From Anoplopoma fimbria (Eukaryota; Chordata; Actinopteri; Perciformes; Anoplopomatidae), in NCBI RefSeq assembly GCF_027596085.1, contig NC_072450.1, positions 30,967,676 to 31,031,675 of the forward strand: a DNA stretch of 64,000 nucleotides. The letters run 5' to 3'. Below the pieces are notes generated by a model that was not told the DNA's origin, did not search any database, and saw only the letters and a program-made list of their open reading frames with translations. A program made the position numbers and the translations under genes. This document shows positions 1 to 13,837 of this stretch, one piece after another (positions within the stretch are counted from its first letter, which is position 1; every line of letters starts with the position of its first letter).

Positions 1-2486
1 GGAGTATAAAAGCCCTGCTACCGTTGTGTCTTTGTGAGCGGAGCATCCTGTTGCAGCCGTCGGGGCGTGGCCCTGTAAGCCTGTGCACTAAAGCAGTAGT
101 GTGAGGGGGGGGATGACAATGACAACACAAGCTGTTGAAATGGAAAAACAGCTATAAAATGTGCAACAATCAACTAGAACAAATTATAGCAATAGCCCAT
201 AAAACCAATTTGCTCATATGTGAACTATAAACACATAAATAAATAAATATATTGTAGCCTTGTTGAGACTTTCTGTCTATCGATCTCATCGGCTGTGTTT
301 CAGCACCCTGGACAGCCCACATACACACAACAAACAGCTCTGTCCTCATAACAATACCTGTTGATTCAAAATGATTAATGTGGATTTGTGTTTTTCTTTT
401 GGTATTGTTTTTGTACTGAGGTGGCTCACACAGATACTGGTACTAAAAAGTATAACCTTTTTTTCCTGTCTTTATTCAAGAGCTTGGTCTTTCAAAGACT
501 AATTGATTTCCTATTCAGATTTCTTAATGCTTCCCCTCCTAACCCTGTCCTAGGACTTAAATAGCGCCCTGCTTGCTCTTGGATTTGCTTTGCTTCTGTT
601 CAAACTGTATGCTTGCACTCAGATATATTGTTGCTTGCACAGATTTCCTGCACTCGGGCTTTGAGCCCCTTGTCCTCAAGCTCAAGCTGCTTCTGTGTGC
701 TCGGAAAACATCAGCTCTCCTCTGTTCTTATACATTCTGCTCTAAACTCACCCCCAACCAATAGAAAGCCAGTTGAAGCAATGACCAGTGAAATAATCCC
801 TGCCTCGTTGCGAGTGTCCCTGACTGGCAGTTACTTTTTTCAAACTGGTTCATCCACTTCAGTGCTCTAGGGCTTTATTATGTTGCTTTCTTTTTCCCGA
901 CTTTTGGAATTAAATGTATACCAGTGCAACACCCTTATTTTTTCTTTTACTATAATAGCTATATCAGTCTCCTGTTGGTGTGCTAGAGGCGAACAAACAA
1001 ATTGGATTTGAGGACTTGGGGGGGGCTTATCCTGGACCTCTGAAGGATCCGTCCTACCCTGGATGAACAAGCTCGATGCTTTTGATGGACACTGGCCCCT
1101 TCTTTATATTCAAAGTGCATGTGTTAATCATTGAGAAATGTTACTGTGTACCTCAAAAATTGTTGTTTACTTTCAAGATTATGTTAAAAATATTAGCAGT
1201 TGTTAGTAAATAAGAATAGTACTGATTAGAAACAGAATACAACTGCGTTCCTTTAACAATTATTCATTGGAGCTGGAAAAAACATTAATTTATATTTATG
1301 TTAATTAATGTCATTAATTTATTGGAATTAGAAATGTCGGGATTAACGAGTTTAAATCATGGTTTAATAACCAAAAGAAGCTTCGATATCTCTGGTGTCT
1401 TGTTTCCTGCGTTGTTTCCCAGTGAAAACAAGTCACTAGAGACATGTTGTTTGGTAAAATCATTCAACGCGTGAGTCACGAAATACGTGTATACGCATCA
1501 GTTTGTTTTGTGTGTGTGGTGCCCCCCACCTGACGCGTTGAGAAGAAGAGCTGTAAAATTGTCAGAAGGAACTGACCTTCTAGCGTTATAACCGCCATAA
1601 AGTGCCTTAAATTGGCAGTGTTGGAGCCTTTCAGATACAGTAAATGGTCAAAGATTCATTTAAACCACGGATTAATTATATAGTTTAACCATCATAGTCC
1701 AAAAAAAAGTTTTAGTGCCGACTGTTTTCTGCCTGTATTAAGTAAAACATATGGAATCTGGAGATCGGCATTGATGCTTCTTTAGTTGCTAGTCTGATAA
1801 TGATACATGGTGAACAAGAAATATGTGTTGAAATCAGCAGGAGAAAAGCTTTTAATGTTGACGCAACAGCTGTCCATTTTTAGTATGGAGGTTCCATTTA
1901 CTTACTTTATGGAGCGTTCAAGCTCCATTCACTTAAAATTAGTTTGGGGACGATAGTAAATTGTAACGCTATCCTGATGTGTTCAATTATGTTTATACCG
2001 TTTAAATCTTTTTAAAAATAGTTTGGGATAAACCGTTGTTTGAAGGAGATATGCTCACAGCAATATAAAATAGATATTTGAAAGAGAATTATGACTTATT
2101 TTACTACCTAAAACTAGCTTGAAGAAGCTAATAATAACTAGATTTTTTTGTGAATGAAAATACAATCTTTTACTTCCCTTATACAAATAACAACTATAGA
2201 TGACAAAGTTAAACAATAAAAATTGAGGATGATAATAAATATTTTTAGTTATTAGCTATATAGGCTTATTAGAAATATTCAGGTTAATAAACGTGAAAAC
2301 CGTGATATTTCCTCTTACAATATTTGTCATATCAAAATTTCACATCGTGACATCCTTTATTGAAATATTAAAAGGCTTTTTCTTTCACTCACACACAAAC
2401 CCACAATATTCACATAAAGTGGATCACTCTGTCTCTCTTCTCTCTCTTCATCATCTGCAGCTGTCTGTCCTTCTACCTTTATCACC

Positions 2487-2546
2487 TATAATTCAATTCA
2501 ATTTAATTTGTATAGCCCAAAATCACATATCACAAATTTATATCAA
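2487..2546 (-). mobile_element. LINE/SINE 3' tail fragment
   Basis: The reverse complement of this segment (TTTGGGCTATACAAATTAAA, then TTGAATTGAATT) is the same tail as at 24225-24288. Only the tail remains. Confidence 0.5.
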
Positions 2547-4026
2547 ATAAAGAAATATGCTTTGGTATCAGATGAGTATGACCCTCTAGCGAAAGAAAAT
2601 GAAGAGAAATGTTCTGCATATTAAAATCAGTAGGCAAAGAGACATTCAGTTTGGTTGACTTTCCCATGACAAAAAAACAACTTTGTTTTTCGCATGTTAC
2701 ATGGATGTTACATGGATGAATTTCCTTCTTTTCAGATTTTTTTATGCTCGGACCTGTACGCTATAACGGTTTTTATTTTTTTATTTACTTATGTTACGAG
2801 GACAATCGCACACACACACACACATCACATTTTTGTTTAGCTTCACATTATAATTAAATTCAGTGCTACCCTAAAAAACCTTCAGGGCTCAAGCCGATGG
2901 TGCCAAAGTGGTACATTTTAGGATTGTACAAATGGTGGCTGTAACGAAACATTTGAGGTATTACAGTGATGAGAATTGTTCGGTAGCTTAAAAAAAAGAA
3001 TCACAATGTAGCAATTATAAAGTGGTTCGTTATGCACTGCAAGCTTCTGCTCACAGAATCCTGCTGAATCATATTTTTTAGCAGGACTATGGGAAAAAAA
3101 ACTTTTATTTTCATGAAACTTGGTGGAACGGTGTAGCATGGTCCAAGGGAGAACCTTGGCGGAGGTCTGCGCTCTCTCTGTGTGCTTTTCAACTAAATGA
3201 TTTGATTGTTTAACCTTTCCTTCATGTAGATTTACTCTTAACAGGTCTTGTACATTTGTATTTGTGTATAACTTTAACTGTTGCTAATGGCACAGAGTAC
3301 TTTAAATAACGGTTTGATTGCTACGGGCCAATATTTGATGTTGTAACACTCCAAATGTGTGACTTTTACACCATGATTTCAGTTTACGAACAGTGAACGC
3401 CCTGTCCAAACCTTCAAACTTCAATTCCCAGCTCACCACAATAGCAATAGTCCTGGCCCTGAAAATAGACGGAGGAAATATTCCTGCCGCTCCAAAGGGT
3501 TCAGTGCCTTTATAAACAGACCCCGTCCAAATAAAGAACTCTTTGCTGGGTCCATCGTGGAGAACACCAGGTCCACAGCAGCCTGTTGACTGGGATTAAG
3601 TAGCTGCTATATTTGCCAAAGGGAAAAATCCTGCGCTCAGTGTTGCTTCATTTAAAGAGGTGACATTCGCCCCAGCTGATACACATGTACAGCCTCCAGC
3701 GGGCTCCCCCCACACTGCCCAGCAGCCTTTTGACCTGTGTAAACAGTTTGATCCAGACTGGTGGGATCAAATCAGGCAAGGGAGCTGACAGCAGCCGCAG
3801 TGAGAGGCCAGAGGCTGGCTGTGCAGTGTGTGAACCCTGACAAGGTTTCTCTAATTGGGTCCGTGTTTTTTTGGATTCACCAAAGACCCTGATGATACGC
3901 CATGTGAGCCAGATGGTAAAGGCAAAAACCTACAATGAATGTAGAAAAGTATCATAAGAGTTTCTGTTTGAAGTACACTGCGAGATCCTGAATGTGTTTC
4001 CAATACGTCATACAGCCAGTACTTCC

Positions 4027-4057
4027 ATCACATCCATCCATCCATCCATCCATCCAT
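4027..4057 (+). repeat. (CATC)n microsatellite
   Basis: About seven CATC units. Confidence 0.9.
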
Positions 4058-6288
4058 TTTCAGTACCTGGACAGAGGGAAGCGTGGAGAAGATGAAGATA
4101 ACCCTCCAGAAGATAAATGACTCCATCTTCATCAGAAATGTCCCCAAGTCTGGGTCTCTCTCTACAGCTGGGTGAGCCCCAACCTGTGAACAGGAAGAGG
4201 ACAGTTAAAATGTTAAAATGTTTCCGGACTTGTTGACTGCGATATTAAACATGCACACATGTAACAATTCTTATTGTGCAATTTGCAACATAGTGAAATA
4301 AAGAACTTAAAATAAATAAGATTTTTCAACAACTTTTTATTCAAAACAAAATATGTAAGACAGTTGTATAAGCAATATAAACTGACGACAGGTCTGTTGT
4401 TGTTGGACAGTGGGCGACTGTACGTCAGTGTTGTTGGAATAATGTTTGCTATCAGTTTGACTTGTGTATTTTTGCACTCTCCATCTTCCAACATGCTTTG
4501 TGCTGAGGTCACTGGTGTTGCTAGTGTTAGCACAAATGGCAAAAACAGTGTCTAAATTGGATTTTTTTTTAAAACCCCCAAAATCCAAACAACAGACACA
4601 TCTCTTCTCTTAGACACAAATTCCTCTAGGACATCTCCGGTTTATCTTTCTTAATCCTCCATCTCTCTTTTCTGTTCTTAAATGTGAAGTAGCCTCTCAA
4701 AGCTGTCAACGGACAGGTCATGCTGCTAGCTAGCAGCTATATTGTTACCCAGCATGTCGTTTGGCAGTGTAATTATGTAAATGTACACTTATTAGTTTTA
4801 CAAATTGTGTATGGGTCACAAAGCACCTAGTACGAGTTCAAATCCTTGCAGCAGCGTTTGGATGTTTTGTCTCCTGATACCAGAATAAAGTGCGTTGAAC
4901 TAGTCTGGAGGAGATAAAGCACGGTAGACCTGATCTAAGTGACTCGTCACTCACCAGAGCATCTAAAGGCAGCATTAAGTCAAAAAGTGCATCTATAGGT
5001 TACAGACCTCTTTCTTTATTTGCCTAATTAGCAGCCAAATTAGCCTCAAATTCCAGCACTCTTAATGGGAACTTGGCAGAAACGCATAACTTGAAGTCGT
5101 TGCAGCTAACAGATGTGCTCGGCCTGCCAGATCGGCTCGGGGGTCACACAATACGATTGGCTGCATGTGGGAGGGACTAAACTGATTTGCAATATATGCT
5201 CTTACGACCCGCCGAACTTTATGTCTGATTGGGTATACCAGTCCTTTGCTAAACGCTAACGTTTGCCTAGCTATGAGGCTAACCAGCGAACTACGAACTA
5301 GAATGGCCCAGGATGAGAGCTTTTGTTCCCGTAGTAGGGAGGCGACCCGTACCGAACAACAGGATGTTTTCCTATGCAGTCTCATCCAATTCACTTCTAA
5401 GATTTGGAGGCCATTCATTAACTGTGTAGATTTTAAATATTAGCAGTTACTAAAGTTGATAGCGAATGGAAGGGGACCCCCTGGACCTCCCCCTGGTTCT
5501 CTATGCTCTGGGCGGGTCCTGGCATGCCTGTTACCACCTCACCGTAATCCAGCAGCCTCTAAGAAGCCGGCCTCACTGTGCTCCCCCGCCAGAAAACCAG
5601 GCTGAGGTCGTCGTTGAGGAGCAAATTTTCTATTCAACATCAATTTTTCGTAGAGCTGCTAAAATGCCAAAACTACACAGTTGATTTCTTACCTCAATAA
5701 TTATCAGTGTATTTGATGATGAAATAAGCATATGAAGTTGTCTAAAACGTTTCCTTAGTCAGACCAGGTGGCCAAAAGCGCTCTTCTTTGGCCTGTCTAG
5801 TAGGTAGCGCCATTTATCACCACAGCTAGGCTAAAGTTAGCGTTAGAGTGGAAGTGGGTTGTAAGGGCGCCAAGCGAGTCCGTTTTATCACCTGTAAAAG
5901 GAAGACCCCCAGCCCGTCTGGGTGGCTGAGCGAATTATGGTGCCTCCACCAGACACAATGGATTCCAGCGTTATAATCTGACCCCCCCTTGTGTGATCTC
6001 TGATCATTCTTGTGTGATCTCTGACATCGCTAGAATCCAGCTGCCATGCGAGGCAACCAGATCGTACTCCCCGTTTTCTGATGAATAATGACTCAATGAT
6101 GTCATTAACTTAAAGGCTGCCTTTTGGCAAACCAAAAAAAAAATTATATTAATAGATATTAAAACCTTGATATACAAATAATCATAGAGTCATTCATTTA
6201 CAGGGGGGGGAAAGCACACATTAGATAGTGACAGTGGTATAAAAGGTCAGCTTTACTGTTTCATATGATGATAAAGCGGGTTTCTTTG

Positions 6289-6577
6289 AATGGTAAATGG
6301 ACTGTACTTGTATAGCGCTTTTCTCATCTTCCGACCACTCAAAGCGCTTTTACATTACTAATCATTCACACCCATTCACACCCTGATGACAGGGGCTACC
6401 ATGCAAGGTGCCACCTGCCCATCAGGATCTATCTAATCATTTATAGGGGGGAGCAAATTGGGGTTAAGTGTCTTGCCCAAGTACACATCGACATGGACTG
6501 CCGGAGCCAGGGATCGAACCGCCGATCCTCTGATTGGAGGACGACCCTGCTCTCTCCACTGAGCCACAGTCACCCCT
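6289..6577 (-). mobile_element. tRNA-like SINE/MITE copy A
   Basis: On the minus strand the element begins near a Pol III B-box-like GGTTCGATCC motif, continues with a GACACTTAACCCCAATTTGC-like phrase, and ends in AGCGCTTTGAGTGGTCGGAA. The same phrases occur at 11172-11362 in the other orientation, so this is a dispersed family. Confidence 0.65.
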
Positions 6578-7007
6578 TTTGAGTTGTTGGCCTATGTATA
6601 AAGATCCATATAGGACATTTTTTCTTTATTTTCAACATTTCAGATTACATTACTAATGATAAACTGATGGAGTCAATAATAACACCAGCTGATGGTCACA
6701 GAGTCACAGAGTCACACAGGAATACAGGACTATTCTGGGGAGAGAAATCCACCTGCCACAGCTGATCGGTCTGCTCAGGTGCAGCTTCTCTTCCAGGTTA
6801 AAACCTTGACGTGCGTGCAGAGATCACGGCCACTTTTTTTTTTTTTTTGTTTAAAGTTTTAAACATAAAGCGACGCTGCGCACTGCTCACGGTATCCATG
6901 ATCAACCTGCAGCAACCCCGGGGACCTGACGGGTCTGAATGTGGCATCAAGGTAGCCGTCACTACCGGCGGAGCTTCAGCGTGATGCGAGAGAAATAAAC
7001 ACCTTAC

Positions 7008-7340
7008 CTTCTGAGGGGAGAGGAGGGGAGGAGGAGGAGGAGGAGGAGGAGGGAGAGGAGGGGAGGAGGTCCTGCGCTACACCTATGCGCTCGTGTGGAG
7101 ATGCAACATCAGGTATTCTCCACAAACAGCGCGGGTCTCCAGCGAGCCCCGGTCCACCGGCGTCCACACCCCGAGTCCAACGCAGGGAAACGTCCGCAGC
7201 GGTGGTAGAGGAGCCCCGGTGTGCTGTCGCAGGAGATCAGCGCGGCTCTGGTGGAAAGTGTCTCCGGCTCTGGGCGGCGGACAACCCGTCTGACACACAA
7301 CTTGGGGCCAGAGTCAAGTTACGCACGGATATACCGCTTC
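7008..7340 (-). other. Possible first exon and promoter of a leftward gene
   Basis: A GC- and CpG-rich stretch (about 6880-7380) in AT-rich DNA contains a strong minus-strand donor, CTCAGAAG|GTAAGG, whose exon side ends at 7008. A minus-strand ATG at 7167 opens a frame into that donor (MDAGGPGLAGDPRCLWRIPD, then a poly-Ser run from the GGA repeat at 7022-7060). No homology is recognised and no second exon was found to the left, so it could be a 5' untranslated exon, a non-coding RNA or chance. Confidence 0.25.
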
Positions 7341-7454
7341 CGCTCGGTCCTTTCGAAGTAAAACACGTGCGCTCAAAACGTGCTCTTATCTTTTTTTTTT
7401 TTTTTTTATGTCCACTTCAGTTGACGTGACTCTCTTCGTTCATTAATTTGCTAA

Positions 7455-7481
7455 TTCATTTATTTACTTATTTATTTATTT

Positions 7482-7548
<67 letters not shown>

Positions 7549-7593
7549 TTTGTTTGTTTATTTGCTTGTTTGTTTGTTTGTTTGTTTGTTTAT
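7455..7593 (+). repeat. (TTTA)n then (TTTG)n microsatellite
   Basis: About 25 TTTA units with small variants pass into TTTG units. Confidence 0.97.
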
Positions 7594-7924
7594 TTGAATG
7601 AGTCATTAAAGGCTAACGTTTTTTATCTATTCGTCTCTCTTTGTTTTTTTTTTGCCTCTGCAGGTAGGGGCCAGTTTGGTGAGAAAATGCAGTGCAGGAA
7701 TACTGCAACCTGGGAGTTGTAGTGTTGATATGTGTTCACCCCTACATAAACTACACCAACCTCCTAACCCCAACCCACCAAGATCAGGCATTCGACGAGG
7801 GAGCGACTTCACGGCTGAATATCATCCCCTTGGCCGTGTTCCATTTCCCTCTTAGTGCTTGTCTGTAATCTATAATCTTACCCCAAATTTGATATTAATG
7901 CTGATGTTAGTATCAAACATTAGC

Positions 7925-8257
7925 TGCATAATGTGGTGTGGTGTGGTGTTCGATTCCCGGGCTAGACGGCCTTCTGTGTGGAGTTTGCATGTTCTCCCCG
8001 TGTCAGCGTGGGTTCTCTCCGGGTTCTCCAGCTTCCTCCCACAGTCCAAAGACATGCAGTTTAGGTTAATTGAACTCTAAATTGCCCGTAGGTGTGGATG
8101 TGAGTGTGAATGGTTGTCTGTCTCTATATGTGTCAGCCCTGTGATAGTCTGGAGACCTGTCCAGGTTGAACCATGCCTTCACCCAATGACAGCTGGGATC
8201 GGCTCCAGCCCCCCCACGACCCTTAAGCGGTTAAAGATAATGGATGGTATGATGGTA
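7925..8257 (+). mobile_element. Common teleost interspersed repeat (SINE-like)
   Basis: GTGGAGTTTGCATGTTCTCC, GGGTTCTCTCCGGGTTCTCC, TCCCACAGTCCAAAGACATG and a GATAATGGATGG end form a phrase set that I recognise as high-copy in many teleosts. Non-coding. Confidence 0.7.
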
Positions 8258-9069
8258 TTGTTGCCAGGAACATACATTTAACATTAATGTGTAAAGCTCA
8301 AGTGGAAATGTGTCTGTATTGGCTTACTCTGGTACATCAATGTGGAGGCCAATGTCCCTGATCATTTTTGGAATTTTTGAAGTCCTTTCTAATTAGTTGT
8401 TTATCTGTGATTACATTTTTGTTGCTGTATATCTCAACTTCCCGATGTGATTTTTTTTTTTAAATGCTTTAATTCTGAAGGGATATTCGACTCATTTCCG
8501 GCTTCGCCCTGGTCTGTCTCCATTAGCTTGACGCAACGCTGCGTAGGCGAGCCTGATGACCAACCCTTGTCCCATGTGGTGTGAAGGAGCAGATGACATT
8601 CATCTCCATCACTTCATGTTCCTGTAGTCAGTGATGTAGAGCAGCATGTTTAGCTGCTCTATCAGACACTCCTCATTGAATGTTGATTACTACCATGAAC
8701 TACAGGCTCATGCAAACTGTTGCCCCGTTAAGCCTCATGTTAGCTTCAGATGGACTTCAATACTGTGGGTTTGTCCCAAACTACTAGGATCAGGTAAAGA
8801 ACAGATCTCTTCAGGGCCGGTATGGATGGGAACAATTATTACAGCTGCAAATGATCTATCTCTATACGAATAGAGGATTATGGGCATGTGCAGATTTGGA
8901 TAAAACCGTGGAGCTGTCCTTTAAATACCCGATATGTGGTGCTTACTTTACTTGAGTATTTTCATTTGATGCTTTTTCATACTTCTACTTCACTTTGAAT
9001 TTAATTCATTTAAAGGCATATAGACCAATATTTACATACAAAACCCATTTCATATATATCTGGAGTACA

Positions 9070-10757
9070 GGGTGACCGAGCACTCGCATCGGAGCTCAAC
9101 CTATTCTTCAATAGGTTCGACACTACCCCCACCCCGGTGTGCTCCGATAGTGAGGCTAGGTCTCCACCTAACACCTCTTCCCCCATTCACACCTCTACTG
9201 GAGTCTCTTCTCCCCCTTCCATCTACACCTCTGCCATCTCCCCCTTCCATCTACACCTCTGCCACCTCCTCCTCTCTCAGCAGACTGATTGGACCTGATG
9301 ACATCAGCCCTAGGAAAGTGTGTGCTGGACAGCTGGCCTCTCTCAGGCACCTCTTCAATCTCTCCCTGAGGTTGAAGAAGGTGCCCACAATCTGGAAGAC
9401 GTCCTGCATTGTCCCGGTGCCGAAGAAGAGTCGTCCCAGCGGTCTTAATGACTACAGACCTGTGGCCCTGACATCACACGTCATGAAGACCCTGGAGAGA
9501 CTGGTTCTGCGGCACCTGAGGACCCAGCTTACAGCTTTCCTGGACCCACTACAGTTCGCCTATCTGCCACACATCGGGGTGGAGGACTCCATCATCTACC
9601 TGACACACAAGGCCCTCTCTCACCTGGAGAAGCTGGGAAGCACTGTGAGAGTCATGTTCTTTGACTTCTCCAGTGCTTTCAACACCATCCAGCCCTCCCT
9701 ACTGAGAGAGAAGCTGCTGGAGATGAACCTGCACCCCGACACCACTTCCTGGATCACAGACTACCTCACAGGCCGGCCACAGTACGTCAGGGTGGATGGC
9801 TGTGTCTCTGAGTCTGTGATCAGCAACACCGGCGCACCCCAAGGAACTATACTGGCACCGTTCCTCTTCACTCTCTACACCTCGGACTTCCGCTTCAACT
9901 CTGGTTCCTGCCACCTCCAAAAGTTTTCCGATGACTCCTCCATTGTTGGCTGTATCACCAGGGACAACGAGGAGGAGTACAGAGGACTGATTGAGAGCTT
10001 CATCACATGGTGCAGCAACAACCACCTGAAGCTCAACATCAGCAAGACCAAGGAGCTTGTGGTGGACTACCAGAGGAACAGAAGCCCCCCTGTCCCTGTT
10101 TTCATTCAGGGAGGGGAAGTGGAGAGGGTTGAGTCCTACAAGTACCTTGGGATGCAGATAAACAATAAACTGGACTGGACACACAACACTGATGCCCTCT
10201 ACAGGAAAGGACAGAGCAGGCTGTTCTTCCTGAGGAGGCTGAGGTCCTTCAATGTGTGCAATAAACTGCTCAAGGCATTCTACCAGTCTGTGGTAGCCAG
10301 CGCCCTCTTCTTCGCTGTAGCGTGCTGGGGTGGTGGCATCAGGACTGGAGATGCCAACAAACTTAATAAGCTGGTGAGGAAAGCCAGCTCTGTGGTGGGT
10401 CTGGAGCTGGACAGTCTGGAGTCAGTGGGTGAGAGGAGGATGAAGGCCAAACTCGGAGCCATCCTGGACAATCCCTCTCACCCTCTCCAGTTCCAGGAAC
10501 TGTGGCAGCTGGGCAGCTCTTTCATCCATCGGCTGATTCTGCCAAAGAGCAGGACGTGCCCACTGCCATCAGACTGTATAACAACAGCGGAGACCACAGT
10601 CTGTCAACATGCCCCCCCCCCCCCGTGGATATACTGTACATTTTTATTCTTATTTTTGTTCTATCTTTATTTTGTTGTATAGTATGTATATTGTCTGTGT
10701 CTGTGTAGTTGAGCTGCTGCAACACTCGAATTTCAATAAAGGAATATAATAATAATG
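9070..10757 (+). mobile_element. 5'-truncated L2/Rex1-group non-LTR retrotransposon with reverse transcriptase frame
   Basis: A 536-codon open frame (9072-10682) covers a non-LTR reverse transcriptase. Visible: SRPSGLNDYRPVALTSHVMK, motif A FFDFSSAFNTI, GAPQGTILAPFLFTLYTSDF, the catalytic box FSDDSS, NHLKLNISKTKELVVD, and YKYLGMQINNKLDW. The upstream endonuclease is missing. Near the start the expected coding (FFNRFDTT) lies in another frame. Near the end PTAIRLYNNSGDHSL also lies in another frame, so at least two frameshifts are present and the copy is probably dead. The element ends in an AATAAAGGAATATAATAATAAT-type tail. The clade is set from motif recall (jockey superfamily, L2/Rex1 side), not from a tree. 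Confidence 0.9.
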
Positions 10758-11171
10758 CTTGTTGCAGATTAAACCACCTAACAGTATAAATTGAAGGACA
10801 ACAGACGAGCATAGAGGTTCATTCTTAAAACAAAAGAATACAAATTAAAAGAGAACACATACATTATACAACATAATAAACACTAATAATAGCATTCAAA
10901 TAGATATTTTATATAACTATATTTATAAATTGATATATTTTGAAAATAATAGATGTATATTACTATATTAACTTTCTGTTAACTTTCTGTGCAAGCCCAT
11001 TTTTAAAGAATAAATCTGCCGTATATATTTCCTCTTGTCAACCAATGCCATGAAAAGCTAAAAAATCAACAGTGAATGTATCTACTTACAAGTATTGTGT
11101 GTGTGTGTGTGTGTGTGTGTGTATCAGAACGTGATATATCTTATTCCTCTGTTCCATCGTGTACAATCATT

Positions 11172-11362
11172 TTGAGGCGGCTGTGGCTCCTAGGGAGAGT
11201 GGGTCGGTGGTTCGATCCCCGGCTCCTACAGTCAATGTGTCCTTGCACAAGACACTTAACCACAAATTGCTCCCATCGCTGTGTGAATATGTGTGAATGC
11301 TTAGTTGATCCTGATCAAGACAGTGGCACCTTGCATGGTAAACTGCCACCAGGGTGAGAGTG
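11172..11362 (+). mobile_element. tRNA-like SINE/MITE copy B (shorter)
   Basis: GAGGCGGCTGTGGCTCCTAG, then GGTGGTTCGATCCCCGGCTC (B-box-like), then a CAAGACACTTAACCACAAAT stretch and CACCTTGCATGG. It is the sense counterpart of copy A at 6289-6577 and lacks its 3' third. Confidence 0.65.
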
Positions 11363-11929
11363 GATGAGTTACATGTTCTGTGGAGTGGGAGCTCAGAAGA
11401 CTAGAAAGGTGTGTTCAAGTCCATTTATCATCAATGTTCCTGCCACAAATACTCACCAGGGCAACAAATATGGATTCATCCGCCCCAAGAAATGCCCCAT
11501 CTCCTCCTCCTTGAGTTTCATTTCATATCTTTTTTTTCTTTTCATTAAACGTGACTATGTTTAAGATTGTCAAGGAGGAACCTATGTGCTTGGGACTGAG
11601 TGCCACAGACTCAAAAAGTATTGAGAGACACATTTCACATTCTCTCAGTCAAGGGATTTGTTGACAATAACGTGAATCTGGAATAATGCCATCCTTGTCC
11701 TTAAAGTATGTTACAATAAGGTGTACGTGGGAGTTTTGAGTTGAAAAGCACAAACAGCTGAGGGCTGAAATGGAAGTTAAAGTTCTGGTGAAACGATGTA
11801 GCCTTCCAACAGCCAGATGGCCTGGTTTCTGTCAGCGTCCATCCTTCACCTGAGTGTAATACACACACCCTGATTATCCTGTAGTTCAGCCAAACAGAGC
11901 TCCCTACCATCCAGAGGAGGGATCAAAGA

Positions 11930-12064
<135 letters not shown>

Positions 12065-13155
12065 CCACCACCACCACCCACCCTAAAGGCTTTTATTATG
12101 AGGTGAAGAACAGTAGCTGGCAGTGTATGAAGGGACTGGTTCTGACTTTGACTAATGAATACATCAAAAAGCTTCAGTCAGCAAATGACCCCAAGGTCCT
12201 CAACTGTGCACCATGGAAACACACTGTATTAAAAGATGAATGTGTACTTTTATATGGAACGGTTATTATAGTGTATAAACCGTATATCCAGTTTCCCAGT
12301 CAGTCAATATGAGAACCAGTACAATCAGTTAGGGGCAGCTAGTAAATATAGCTTATTGTTTATGAAACAGAGGAATGCCACATTGTACAAACTGAGTTCT
12401 CCTACTGATAGGAATGTGTGTGATGGAGGTCTGGCGCCACCTTTCATCCAGATGTGTGCAACAACAATTCAAGAGAAATGTCGGATCAATAACAAACAAT
12501 TATCCTCTTAATAATTATGAACAGAAGTAATACAATAATATGTGTCAGAAGATGTGGTTACAATATTACACATTTACACCAAATTAAAGGGATCCCCTGT
12601 TTTCACTGAACTTTCACTGATTTAAAGACACTTTATTAGCGCTGACCTAAATCTAATGTGTTTATGTTTAATATTGAACATATGGGGTCAAAAATATTGC
12701 GTTTCACAAAGCTAAGAGAACAAACGCAGTCTTGTGATTGGTGACTTCAGCTAACGGCGTTTTGCTAGTCATCTCCATCAGCTGATGTCCTGCAGGAATC
12801 TCCCTTTAGTCTAGCTAGACTGGGTGACGCTACATATGAACGGAAGCTGTCCAGATTTGCTTTCAAAGTAAAAGGTCGTCCAGGAAAAGAAAACAAAAAA
12901 CATTTAGCATGAATGTTACTATTTTTGTTTGAGATTTTTCGACAAGAAATTCAGTGGTTCATACTTAAGATACTTATAAGATATGTTCCATGTTCCAAGA
13001 TTTAGAACCAGAATTAGTTTGTTTATTGCATATCAATCTATATAGACCTGAACATGTAGCCTACACTTGATGTTTTGTTTTTTCTATCCCGTTTTATGTC
13101 ATATATCACTTTATAGGTTCCTTTTTTCAATTCATTATAAAAACAAAAAAATATG

Positions 13156-13387
13156 TACAGTACCAGTCAAAAGTTTGGACACACCTTCTCATTCAATGGT
13201 TTTTCTTTATTTTTTATTTTTTTCTACATTGTAGATTAATAGTGAAGACATCCAAACTTTGAAGGAACACATATGGAATTATGTGGTAAACAAACAAATG
13301 CTCAACAAACCAGAATATGTTTTATATTTTAGATTCTTCAAAGTAGTTGAATGGGAAGGTGTGTCCAAACTTTTGACTGGTACTGTA
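13156..13387. mobile_element. Complete 232-bp Tc1/mariner-type MITE
   Basis: It begins TACAGTACCAGTCAAAAGTT and ends with the inverse complement. The inverted repeats are about 41 bp with a single mismatch, and the ends are TA, as for Tc1/mariner insertion. There is no transposase. It lies about 720 bp before the lamin start codon, upstream of the CRE. Confidence 0.88.
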
Positions 13388-13837
13388 TTAATACTTGTAT
13401 AAGCGCTTTTAGATTTTTAACCAGTCAGTTCTATCCCCATTTTTTCTTCTCGTGTACTGTGGATCTTTTGATAAAGTAATAAACAAAGCACAATATATAT
13501 TTTACCAAAAACCCAATGACTCATGAAACAGAACTCTTACAGGGTTAAGCTCACTCAATGTATCCTTTATATGTGAAATATAATATTATTTTTATTTCAA
13601 AGGTAATGTAATATAATAAGGTCTTTAAGGTATTTATATTTTATGTGTGATAGTTATCTCTCACCAGCCCTAGTTGATCTGTCCTTTCATATTCCAAGTT
13701 GCTGACTGAAAATTAACCTTACATTCTTCTTAATTATAATATTAATTGTTACTCTATTAGTTGTAAGTATGACACACACACACAAAAAAAACATCTGTCA
13801 ATTCCGTTTTATTTTGGAAATGTCCCCCGGAAATGCA

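Larger units (their letters stand above)
1..6288. other. Intergenic, no gene recognised
   Basis: AT-rich DNA without a frame that resembles a protein. The left edge has a TATA-like GAGTATAAAAGCCC (1-14), but no gene could be attached to it. Small repeat pieces are listed separately. Confidence 0.6.

Noticed and set aside
1..14. TATA box/promoter or LTR edge at the left end
   Set aside because: TATA-like only; no transcript, LTR partner or coding sequence could be tied to it.
9699..10184. 161-aa minus-strand frame
   Set aside because: Antisense shadow of the LINE reverse-transcriptase frame.
11172..11240. tRNA gene
   Set aside because: A B-box-like GGTTCGATCC is present, but there is no cloverleaf or anticodon arm, and the sequence recurs as a dispersed repeat at 6289-6577.
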